Shown here: one piece after another, positions 33,320-41,337 of the stretch
How positions within the stretch are numbered: the first letter of the stretch is position 1
Layout: every line of letters begins with the position of its first letter
Source: Schaedlerella arabinosiphila
GTDB lineage: Bacteria; Bacillota; Clostridia; Lachnospirales; Lachnospiraceae
Reading direction: 5' to 3'
Length of the DNA: 64,000 bases
Assembly (NCBI RefSeq): GCF_003885045.1
Contig: NZ_RHJS01000001.1
Location: forward strand, 100,483 to 164,482
Made by a program: the position numbers and the translations under genes
Notes under the pieces: model-generated
Told to the model about the DNA's origin: nothing
The model's database searches: none
What the model saw: only the letters and a program-made list of their open reading frames with translations

Positions 33320-34203
33320 GCCTCCTCCTTTACTCCCCGGTTCGTAAACAATGAAAATACAATGATAAAACCAAAAATCACAATGGACACTGCCGAGGAC
33401 AGCCCATAATTATTTGATACAAACGCATTCTGGTGCGCATAGGTAATGATCGTCTGCAGCGTTGCCCCGGACAGGGAGCCTTTCTGCATGGTGAGCAGAT
33501 ACACGATATCGAATTGCTTGAATGTCGTAAATGTGGTCATGATGACGGAAGGCAGAAGGATCGGCCGGATCGCGGGAACCGTGATATACCGGCACTGCTT
33601 CCAGAACCCGGCTCCGTCCAGTCTGGCGCTTTCGTAGTAGCTCCTGTCCACGCTCTGCAGCGCGCCGTCCATCATCATGATCATAAACGGCAGCGCCATC
33701 CACAGGTTCAGCACCATGCAGGAAAGAAACGCCGGGACATTTTCTGACAGGAAATTCATTTTCCCCAGGCCCAGACTTAAAAGGATCTTGTTCAGGAATC
33801 CGAACTCTGTGTTAAACATCCCCACACGCCATAAAAGTATAGAAACATATGCCGGCATTGCCCATGGAAACATGAGGAGTGTCTTATAAACCCTTGCCTG
33901 CTTCATTTCCCGGACATTCAGGCCAAGAGCAATGAAAAAAGCCAGGACCACCTGTATCACCATGTTAAAAATCGTCCACAGAACTGTTGTGAGCAGCGCT
34001 TTCAGGAATCCCGAATCCACCTTCAGCAAAGCCCGCTGAAAATTATCCAGCCCGATCAGTTCGTAATTGTCCCAGTGATAAAGGTTCATGTTCGTCAATG
34101 AGATATACCCTGTGTATAAAATGGGAAAGACGACGATCAACCCAACCAGCGTAAGCGCAGGCAGACTGTAGATCCATGGACGTAATTTCTGTCTGTTCTT
34201 CAT
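33316..34203 (-). CDS. malF: Maltodextrin ABC transporter permease (MalF-like)
   Basis: 295 residues from the ATG at 34203 (AAAGGGG upstream; the longer frame to 34314 enters the group II intron and is rejected). Six membrane segments, EAA loop ESARLDGAGFWKQCRYITVP. It lacks the large periplasmic loop of the enteric protein, as normal for Gram-positives. It was probably co-transcribed directly with malE before the intron inserted between them. Confidence 0.9.
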   Translation of the reverse strand: MKNRQKLRPWIYSLPALTLVGLIVVFPILYTGYISLTNMNLYHWDNYELIGLDNFQRALLKVDSGFLKALLTTVLWTIFNMVIQVVLAFFIALGLNVREMKQARVYKTLLMFPWAMPAYVSILLWRVGMFNTEFGFLNKILLSLGLGKMNFLSENVPAFLSCMVLNLWMALPFMIMMMDGALQSVDRSYYESARLDGAGFWKQCRYITVPAIRPILLPSVIMTTFTTFKQFDIVYLLTMQKGSLSGATLQTIITYAHQNAFVSNNYGLSSAVSIVIFGFIIVFSLFTNRGVKEEA

Positions 34204-34250
34204 ACCGTTTCCCCTTTCAAAAAAAGTGCACGCAGCGCGGTAGAAGTTTG

Positions 34251-36151
34251 GTAAGTAGGTAAGTCCCTTACGGGGCTTACCCCTCTCAGAACCGGACGTG
34301 CAGCTTTCCCGCATCCGGCTCCCTGCAAAGCTAATACATCTACAACTATCCGTATATACTTACATAGATACGTGGTCGGACGAGTGGGAATTGTCGCATC
34401 AATTCCTTATATCCTTCCTTTGTATAGCTTCTTCTCTGGCTTCTTCTATTCAGCCAGTAGAATAACCGGAACCATACTACATTATAGAATGAGTTCAGGC
34501 TTCTTGAATTGTCAGTAATTCCGTAGTAATGATAGTAACCAGTTAAGATTTCATTCAGCTTCTTTACTATCTGGTTTATGCGTAGAAATCTCATATCTCT
34601 TATCGTAGCATTTATTTCCTTGCTTTTCTTTGCTAGCTTTTTCTTACTGGTCTTCCTCTTCACTCTGAACTTTCCCGTTCTTCCATGCGAACAGTAATGC
34701 GTGAATCCGAGGAATGTAAAGGTCTCCGGTTTCCCGTCTCCACGTTCTTTCCGGTTCCTTTCTGCAAATCGGCCGAATTCTATCAGCCTCGTCTTTTTCT
34801 CCTCCATTTCCAGTCCAAAGTGCATCATTCTGCGCTTTAAATATTCATAGAACATCTCTGCGTCTGTTTTGTATTGAAAGCAGACTACAAAATCATCCGC
34901 ATATACCACCAGCCCTGCGTACCCTTTCATGATCGGCTGCATTTTCTCCTTGAACCACCACACCAGTACATAGTGCATATATATGTTTGCGATTACTGGT
35001 GAGCAGACCGAACCCTGTCCGGCTCCTTCCTCTGTCTCTTCATATCTGTAATCTTCCATGATTCCGGCTTTTAACATCCGGCGTACCAGCCTGATGATAT
35101 TTGGGTCTTTTATTCTTGATTCTATGAACTTTATTATCCATTCATGGTCCAAGTGGTCGAAAAATCCTTTTACATCCGCATCCAATACCCAGTTTGTCTT
35201 TTCTTTTTCCAGCATTCCGTTCAGCTTTCTTAATGCCTTATGACAGCTTCTCCCTGGTCGGAATCCCATCATTTCATCATAGAAATGCGGCTCGAACACT
35301 GCTTCCAGTACTCGTCTCAATGCTTCCTGCACCAGTTTGTCTTCATAGCAATAGATACTGAGCGGCCGTGTCTTTCCGTTTTCTTTCGGTATCTCCACTC
35401 TTTTTGCTGGCTTGGGCTTGTACGCTTTCTTCTTAAGCTTTTCCTCTAATTCTTCCAGATTTTCCTCCAGCCTTGCCCCGTATTCCTCTTTGGTTATCCC
35501 ATCGGTTCCTACTGCTTTCTTTCCGTCCATTTCCTTGTGGCACTCTTTTAATAATTCCTTATTTATCAAATGCCCTATGGACGTAAATACCATGTCTGGA
35601 TGTTCGCCTGATAGTTGTGATATTCTCGCCAATTTCGTTTCCATAGCTCCTCCTGTCTCTGCGTACAGTCTATGTTTCCTCTTTGATATGACTTTGCATG
35701 GCTAGCCTGCGAGGACAGGCATTTCTCGACTTCCACTGTATGTTTTACCGTGTACTATTCGGCCATCCGACTTCTGCTGACCATTTGCGGTTCTCCCTTC
35801 GACAGTTGTTCCGCATACCAGATGTACGCAACTCATCTGGAACCAGACAGACCTCCTCCAGTTGACTTGAAATCCTTGATTGCATGACCAACCTCAAAAC
35901 TCCGGGGAAGCAACTGTATTCTCGCTCTTAGTGACTACAGTTATGTTGCTTTCAGTGTATAGGAGCACCTCTGCCTTCCCACTTTCATTTTCATATCGAA
36001 GCTATGTGCAGTTATGCCCTGCAATCTCGCTGTCTACGCTTAGCAGACAACATCTCTGCTGTCTACCCAAGACTCGCTTGGTGCGGTATAGCTTGTACCT
36101 TACACCGTAGGACTTTCACCCACCGAATTCCAAGCCCTTAGCTGGGCGCAC
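34251..36151 (-). mobile_element. Group II intron between malE and malF
   Basis: The 5' end is GTGCGCCC (minus strand from 36151), the classical start of bacterial group II introns. Domain V is recognisable at about 34284-34321 (AGCCGGATGCGGGAAAGCTG), followed by a domain VI-like hairpin and a CCTACTTAC end near 34251. It encodes a maturase. The 3' boundary is approximate. It lies in the transcribed strand of the host operon, so splicing could rejoin the mal mRNA. Confidence 0.85.
34346..35644 (-). CDS. ltrA: Group II intron reverse transcriptase / maturase
   Basis: 432 residues, ATG 35644 with AGGAGG upstream. RT domains with GFRPGRSCHKAL, the catalytic YADD at 248-251 and LGFTHYCS, then the maturase (X) domain (LNEILTGYYHYYG). 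It ends without an HNH endonuclease domain, as in compact class C-like introns. No frameshift, so the intron looks mobile or splicing-competent. Confidence 0.93.
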   Translation of the reverse strand: METKLARISQLSGEHPDMVFTSIGHLINKELLKECHKEMDGKKAVGTDGITKEEYGARLEENLEELEEKLKKKAYKPKPAKRVEIPKENGKTRPLSIYCYEDKLVQEALRRVLEAVFEPHFYDEMMGFRPGRSCHKALRKLNGMLEKEKTNWVLDADVKGFFDHLDHEWIIKFIESRIKDPNIIRLVRRMLKAGIMEDYRYEETEEGAGQGSVCSPVIANIYMHYVLVWWFKEKMQPIMKGYAGLVVYADDFVVCFQYKTDAEMFYEYLKRRMMHFGLEMEEKKTRLIEFGRFAERNRKERGDGKPETFTFLGFTHYCSHGRTGKFRVKRKTSKKKLAKKSKEINATIRDMRFLRINQIVKKLNEILTGYYHYYGITDNSRSLNSFYNVVWFRLFYWLNRRSQRRSYTKEGYKELMRQFPLVRPRIYVSIYG

Positions 36152-36184
36152 CCTATAGAGTAAAAAACAGTACAGCCTGTATTC

Positions 36185-36241
36185 GTACAGCATTGCAAAA
36201 TAGCAGGCGCCGTATTCACCATTGATTATGCAATGCTGTAC
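36185..36241 (-). promoter_or_regulatory. malE-distal hairpin next to the intron insertion site
   Basis: A perfect 13-bp stem GTACAGCATTGCA / TGCAATGCTGTAC (36185-36197, 36229-36241), then a T-rich stretch just before the intron 5' end. Such hairpins after the binding-protein gene usually set its higher expression; class C introns are known to target such structures. Confidence 0.6.
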
Positions 36242-36288
36242 CGGATGCAGGCCGTAATGTCCTCTGCATCTATGAGTGCTTTCTATTG

Positions 36289-37557
36289 TTACTGCATATC
36301 TGCGATCGCAGTTTCCGCTTCTGCCTGATATTTCTCAGCCGCCGCGTCCAGATCCTCTCCGGATTTGTTTACCGCTGCCAGAAGGGATTCTGCCGGCCCC
36401 CACATCACACTCATCTCCGGAATATTCGGCATAGGTTTGGCCGTCTCCGCAGTCCGCTTCATTGCCGCGATCATTTCGTCGCTGCTTACAGAATCCTCAT
36501 CGTATGCCTTCTGGTTTGCCGGCGCGCAGCTTGCTTTTTCTGCAAGCGCAATGCCGACTTCCGGGGCTGCCAATGCGGCAAGCACCTTTGCAGCCGCATC
36601 CTTTTTCTCCTCAGCCGCATGCTTCATGACTCCGATCCCCTGAATCCCTGAATAGGGTGCAAGGCTCTCCCCGCCCGGCAAAGCAAAGTCTGACAGAGAC
36701 TGGATTCCCAGGTCGATCCCGGCATCTTTGATCCCAGGTACCAGCCAGGGGCCGCCGATGATCGCCGCCGCTTTCCCTTCATTAAACAGTGTTGTTACCG
36801 TATTATAATCGCCGTCAGCCTGCAGTGCGGCGAATTTTTTATTGTACTCAATGGCTTCTTTTGTTTTTTCATCCGCCAGCCCCGGGGCAGCATCCTCATC
36901 AATGATATATCCTCCGAACCCATGGATGAACGGGGATACATTATAGGCTGTGGAATGCTGGTTTACCAATGCATATGTGCCTGCCGCCGTATCCGTATGC
37001 GCTTCCATATATGTATACAGGTCTTCTGTTGTGGACGGAACCTCCCCTTCCCACAGATCCTTATTATACATAAAGAGCAGTGTTTCAAAATAGACCGGAA
37101 GAAGATACTGCTCCCCTTTGTATAATCCGGCCTCCTGTGTCATGGGAAGCATGTCGGCATAGACCTCTTCCCCGACAATGTCCGACAGAGGCGAGAGCAC
37201 TCCCATCTCTACAAAGGTACCCAGGGAATCATGTGCATACATATACATATCCGGGCCGCTCTCCCCATCGCTGCCATAGAGCTTGATCTGGTCTGTCAGG
37301 CCGCTTTTCTTCTCAAACTTCACTGTAATGCCATCCCCGCCGAGCTTCTCATTCACCTGGCTTTCAATGACATCCATGATTGCCTCGTCGCCGTCGTGCC
37401 AGATGCTGATCTCCTCTGCCTCTGCAGCCTGCTCCTCACTGCCTTCGTTTTCAGCAGCATCTTCCTTGGGCTCCGCCCCGTTCCCGCCTGAACTGCATCC
37501 GGTAAATAACGATGCGGCCATCGCCGCGCAAAGCAACATTGCGATCCTCTTTTTCAT
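36289..37557 (-). CDS. malE: Maltodextrin-binding lipoprotein (MalE-like)
   Basis: 422 residues. Lipoprotein signal with lipobox LFTGC (Cys21), an acidic linker (about 25-48), and a family 1 solute-binding fold with YLLPVYFETLLFMYNKDLW, AAAIIGGPW and a C-terminal PNIPEMSVMWGPAESLLAA typical of maltose-binding proteins. First gene of the operon that continues with malF after the intron. Its substrate is inferred from the MalF/MalG and GH13 partners. Confidence 0.9.
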   Translation of the reverse strand: MKKRIAMLLCAAMAASLFTGCSSGGNGAEPKEDAAENEGSEEQAAEAEEISIWHDGDEAIMDVIESQVNEKLGGDGITVKFEKKSGLTDQIKLYGSDGESGPDMYMYAHDSLGTFVEMGVLSPLSDIVGEEVYADMLPMTQEAGLYKGEQYLLPVYFETLLFMYNKDLWEGEVPSTTEDLYTYMEAHTDTAAGTYALVNQHSTAYNVSPFIHGFGGYIIDEDAAPGLADEKTKEAIEYNKKFAALQADGDYNTVTTLFNEGKAAAIIGGPWLVPGIKDAGIDLGIQSLSDFALPGGESLAPYSGIQGIGVMKHAAEEKKDAAAKVLAALAAPEVGIALAEKASCAPANQKAYDEDSVSSDEMIAAMKRTAETAKPMPNIPEMSVMWGPAESLLAAVNKSGEDLDAAAEKYQAEAETAIADMQ

Positions 37558-37719
37558 CGTTTTCTTCCTCCTTTTTGATAAAACACTTTCCTGCTGTATT
37601 TGTTTTCATCGGATATATATCAGATATTTAAGTAGTTTTTACCATATATTTTGATTGTTCACAATAAAAAACAGGGATTTTTACCAAGAATAGAAAGAAA
37701 ACGTCTACCTTGTAATCTT

Positions 37720-38565
37720 TTACTGACGCAATTCATACTCAAAAGAAGCCTGATTCGTTTTAAATGCAAAGAGAGTATAATCTCCTTTCCGGAATTTGAA
37801 ACATGCCTGGCACGCCGCATTTTCATGAATTGTTCTTGCCATGTCTCCATGAACCGGAGCTTTTAGAGGGCTCCTGACTTTTTCAAGCAGCCTGGCTTCT
37901 AATTCCAAATCTCCCTGTATGATCCGAAGTCTCCCCTCCTGAGCCAACATCGTTTTCGCCCCTAAATAAGTCGCCAGCCGGTATTCTTTTCCCTTCCATA
38001 ATACAGCACTGATGATACCTCTAAAATGAAACCCCGCAATTGGGACATCTGCCACGGACAGCATCAGCGAGCCGCCCGGAAAGCCGCATTGTGTCCAGGC
38101 ATATTCTTTGGGAAATGAATGTCCCTCATCCCCCTCCCAATACCCATATGCATTCTGAAACGAATATTCCTGTCCGTTCACGTTCATGCTTCCGCAGACC
38201 AAATGTTTCATACTTTGTACACTATGCCGGCATTCCAGGAAAGGGAATAAGGAAAACGGTCCCATGATATCATATTTCAGAGGACAAAGTGCGCCGAATC
38301 TCAAGTCTCCGCATATATCCAGCTCCGGCGTATGTAATGCCAGATGAATCCCTCTCTCCCCAAATTGATTCTTTCCTATCCAGATATCCTTTCCTGTCCG
38401 ATGGAATGCTGCAGCAGGGTAAGCAACGCTCCACGCATGATTTTTAGTAATAACCTGAATGGAACAAGACTTCTTTTGTCCCGACCTGTGAACTGCAGGA
38501 ATGATCGATAATGTCTGAGTTTCAGACTGGCATTTAAAATACCATCCATAAAAATAATTGTCCAT
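37720..38565 (-). CDS. Tocopherol cyclase-like family protein
   Basis: 281 residues. YFYGWYFKCQ, LSIIPAVHR, LRFG..PLKYDIMGPFSLFPFLECRHSVQSM, GYWEGDEGHSFPKEYAWTQC and the late SLMLSVADVPIAGFHF are hallmarks of the tocopherol-cyclase-like / lipocalin-like family found in many Firmicutes. Bacterial members of this sort have no shown tocopherol role; they may bind or modify a lipid. Single gene, 162 bases upstream of malE on the same strand. Confidence 0.8.
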   Translation of the reverse strand: MDNYFYGWYFKCQSETQTLSIIPAVHRSGQKKSCSIQVITKNHAWSVAYPAAAFHRTGKDIWIGKNQFGERGIHLALHTPELDICGDLRFGALCPLKYDIMGPFSLFPFLECRHSVQSMKHLVCGSMNVNGQEYSFQNAYGYWEGDEGHSFPKEYAWTQCGFPGGSLMLSVADVPIAGFHFRGIISAVLWKGKEYRLATYLGAKTMLAQEGRLRIIQGDLELEARLLEKVRSPLKAPVHGDMARTIHENAACQACFKFRKGDYTLFAFKTNQASFEYELRQ

Positions 38566-38776
38566 ATATTCTGTCCCCCTGATGAAAATAAATTTCAGCC
38601 ATATAATTAAACTTTATTTTCCCTCAAAGAGCTTACATTTATGCGCGGTACATGTGTTTTGGCTGCTCCCCCCGCTCTAATTGAGAAACACTACAGTCTA
38701 CGCTACCGTCATAAGTGCACGCATAAGGAATAGAATTTGAAAAAATTAGGAAAAAAAATTATCTGTGAAGTTTGTA

Positions 38777-38805
38777 TTGTACATTTTTGCCGAATATGGT
38801 AGAAT
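38777..38805 (+). promoter_or_regulatory. Fixed promoter pointing into the invertible segment
   Basis: TTGTAC (38777-38782), a 17-bp spacer and TAGAAT (38800-38805). It is outside the left 103-bp repeat by 80 bases and faces it. In the present orientation it would transcribe the PLP enzyme and dehydrogenase genes. Confidence 0.65.
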
Positions 38806-38885
38806 ATGGCTGTGGCGATAGAATTTCTTGAGTATTGGTAGATACTTTAGAAGAGTTTTGTTGCCTTTTTTACTTGAAAAATATA

Positions 38886-38988
38886 GGATAATTGTTAGTT
38901 ATCCGTTAAATTTACATTGAAGAATATGTTGGATAATTGATTATTATCCTTGGTTTGAAGATGATTTATTGTATCTATTAGAATTGAA
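38886..38988 (+). repeat. 103-bp inverted repeat, left copy
   Basis: Identical over all 103 bp to the reverse complement of 43885-43987. It contains two 19-bp dyads of the form GGATAA-N7-TTATCC at 38886-38904 and 38931-38949, which look like recombinase core sites. Confidence 0.95.
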
Positions 38989-39104
38989 CGGAAGAGAACA
39001 CATATAATCGGTCATTTATTGATCAGGATTTTTTACCAACAATAAGTTTTATAGATATTTATAGTTTATTTTATTTAACTTAAAAATAAGGAGAAAACCA
39101 AAAT

Positions 39105-40349
39105 ATGAACGAGAATTATTCTAATTATATAAAAACACTTAAAACATCGTTAAAACATCAATATAAAAGCTCCCAAAAGCAATTAATTTTAAATCCTGTA
39201 GAAAATATCCCCGATTTAAATTATGTCGAACTTGGATATAATTTTTTATATGGAATATATAATAGCGACAAATTACGCTCAGAAAATGAGATGATAGATA
39301 CAAAAATTCAATTTGCAAGTAGAAATTATGTTGCTAAGGATATTAATAAAATTTATAAGATGTGGTGTAAAATTATGAAAGCTGAAGCAATCTCTATGCG
39401 TTTTTTTTCTGGTCTTCATGCACATACTACAATCTTTATGGCTATTACCCGTATTAATGATAATGTAATTATATTACCTGAAAAAGCAGGTGGACATATG
39501 GCAACAAAATCCATTTTTGAACGTTTAGGATTAAATGTATATGAGTTCGAAATAGACTTCGAAAATAAACGTATTAATATAGAAAAAAGTAAACGCTTAA
39601 TTGAAAAAGTAAAACCTAAAGTAATATTTGTTGATCGAAGTGAAGGAACATTGTATGAAGATTTTTCATGGCTGTCAGAGTATAAAAATATTTATAAAAT
39701 TTTTGATGCTTCTCAATATCTGACAAATATATTAGTCGGGGACTATATATCACCTTTTGATATGGGGTTTGATGCCATTTTATCTACTACGCATAAAAAT
39801 TTTCCTGGACCTCAACGAGCCTTATATTGTTCTAAACAAAAAGATGAAATGTGGTATAAAATACAATCCAAAATAGGAACATACGTTTCTAATATGCACC
39901 CATACTCTATATACTCGCTTGGTCTGATGTTGGAAGATTACAAAAAATATGAGGCTTTATCAAAGAACATGATAGAAAATGCAGCGGAACTTGAAAAAGA
40001 ATTAATAAATTGTGGCATAAATATTATAACCCAGTTCCCACAACACATATCAGAAATGCGTACACATCATATTTGGATTCAATGCGAAAGTAAAAGAGAA
40101 GCTTTTGATTTATATAATCGTTGGGAAAGAAATGGATTTCTAACCAACTATAGATTATTACCATATAATATAGGCTATGGTATCCGAATGGGATTGTCAG
40201 CAGCAACTGTATGTGGTTTAACCAAAGATGATATTCCTTTACTTGCTCAGCTATTAGCAAAATCATGTATTAGCAGTGAATACAATCCCACATTACACGA
40301 TGAAATAGAATCATTTATTATACATATAAAGGAGCGTACTAATGCTTAA
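39105..40349 (+). CDS. SHMT-like fold-type I PLP enzyme
   Basis: 414 residues. LILNPVENIP (27-36) stands where glycine hydroxymethyltransferase has its LIASEN motif; D201 (IFDASQ) would hold the PLP ring and K231 in STTHKNFPGPQRAL is the Schiff-base lysine (compare TTTHK in SHMT). H131 in GGHMATK would stack on PLP. It is too divergent to be housekeeping GlyA; threonine transaldolase-like or other beta-hydroxy-amino-acid chemistry is possible. AAGGAG precedes the ATG. It overlaps the dehydrogenase gene by 8 bases. AT-rich. Confidence 0.78.
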   Translation: MNENYSNYIKTLKTSLKHQYKSSQKQLILNPVENIPDLNYVELGYNFLYGIYNSDKLRSENEMIDTKIQFASRNYVAKDINKIYKMWCKIMKAEAISMRFFSGLHAHTTIFMAITRINDNVIILPEKAGGHMATKSIFERLGLNVYEFEIDFENKRINIEKSKRLIEKVKPKVIFVDRSEGTLYEDFSWLSEYKNIYKIFDASQYLTNILVGDYISPFDMGFDAILSTTHKNFPGPQRALYCSKQKDEMWYKIQSKIGTYVSNMHPYSIYSLGLMLEDYKKYEALSKNMIENAAELEKELINCGINIITQFPQHISEMRTHHIWIQCESKREAFDLYNRWERNGFLTNYRLLPYNIGYGIRMGLSAATVCGLTKDDIPLLAQLLAKSCISSEYNPTLHDEIESFIIHIKERTNA

Positions 40350-41337
40350 TAATATTGTTTCATATCTTGTAGCACCACATAAATTTAATAATGAAGCTTG
40401 TATGCTTCCCGATATAGTTCCGTCAGATTATGTACGTGTAAAGTATGAGTATTGTGGTATATGCGGTGGTGATTACTCTCGCTTTTTAGGATATAGAAAT
40501 GACTATCCGATTTCTTTAGGGCATGAATTTGTTGCAAAAGTTTTAGATATAAATTGTAATAAAGGATTAAGTTACAATATAGGTGACTATGTTGTTTCTG
40601 ATTTTAATTATCGCTGTGGAGAATGTTCATTTTGCATGCAAAATAAGACGCATTTATGCCTAAAAAATGACGCTGCATTATTTACTAATCGTGCGTTTTC
40701 GCATTATGCAGACATACATTACAGCTATTTAGTAAAAACGAATATTCCTTACAATTATCTTTATCGTGCAACTGTTGTAGAGCCTCTTTCATGTATAATT
40801 CATGCAATGAATCATTATAATCTGTCTGAAATTAATTTTATCTTAATCTATGGTACTGGAAATATCGGCATGCTATGTGCTTTTTACTTAAGCTGCTGTC
40901 TGGGAAAAAATGTACAATTGTTTGACACTAATATAGTTAAACAAAAATATATTACCAACTTATTTTCATGTACACCTGTAGATTATAAAACATCTTATGA
41001 TTTAGTAATTGAAGCTACCAACAGCTCTTTTGGGCTATCACAATGTATTGAACATTATGCCTCTGTTAAAAACATTTGCTCGTTTAGTCATTTATATGGA
41101 CAAGCTACAGAGAATCTTTATGATAAACTTGTCAAAAAAGAGTGTAGTATTTATTTCCCTTTACGTAATGGTTCTCGCAAAAATCTATATTTTGCCACAG
41201 AATTAATTGAACAAAATTGGAAAAACTCATTTGATAAACTTATTCAAATTTATGAAACTGATGATCTTAATTTTCCTTTTGAGGAAAAACTAAAATGTAA
41301 TAAACCTAAGCAAGTAATTAAACTTGTAATCGAATAA
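40342..41337 (+). CDS. Zinc-dependent medium-chain alcohol dehydrogenase
   Basis: 331 residues. Catalytic zinc site with C41 (CGICGGD), H61-E62 (LGHEF), the structural zinc lobe C92, C95, C98 and C106, and a Rossmann motif YGTGNIGML (about 169-177). MDR family, close in pattern to threonine or sorbitol dehydrogenases. Translation is coupled to the PLP enzyme, so the two probably act on one pathway, for instance forming or using an aldehyde. The 3' end overlaps the convergent STAND gene by 20 bases. Confidence 0.85.
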   Translation: MLNNIVSYLVAPHKFNNEACMLPDIVPSDYVRVKYEYCGICGGDYSRFLGYRNDYPISLGHEFVAKVLDINCNKGLSYNIGDYVVSDFNYRCGECSFCMQNKTHLCLKNDAALFTNRAFSHYADIHYSYLVKTNIPYNYLYRATVVEPLSCIIHAMNHYNLSEINFILIYGTGNIGMLCAFYLSCCLGKNVQLFDTNIVKQKYITNLFSCTPVDYKTSYDLVIEATNSSFGLSQCIEHYASVKNICSFSHLYGQATENLYDKLVKKECSIYFPLRNGSRKNLYFATELIEQNWKNSFDKLIQIYETDDLNFPFEEKLKCNKPKQVIKLVIE

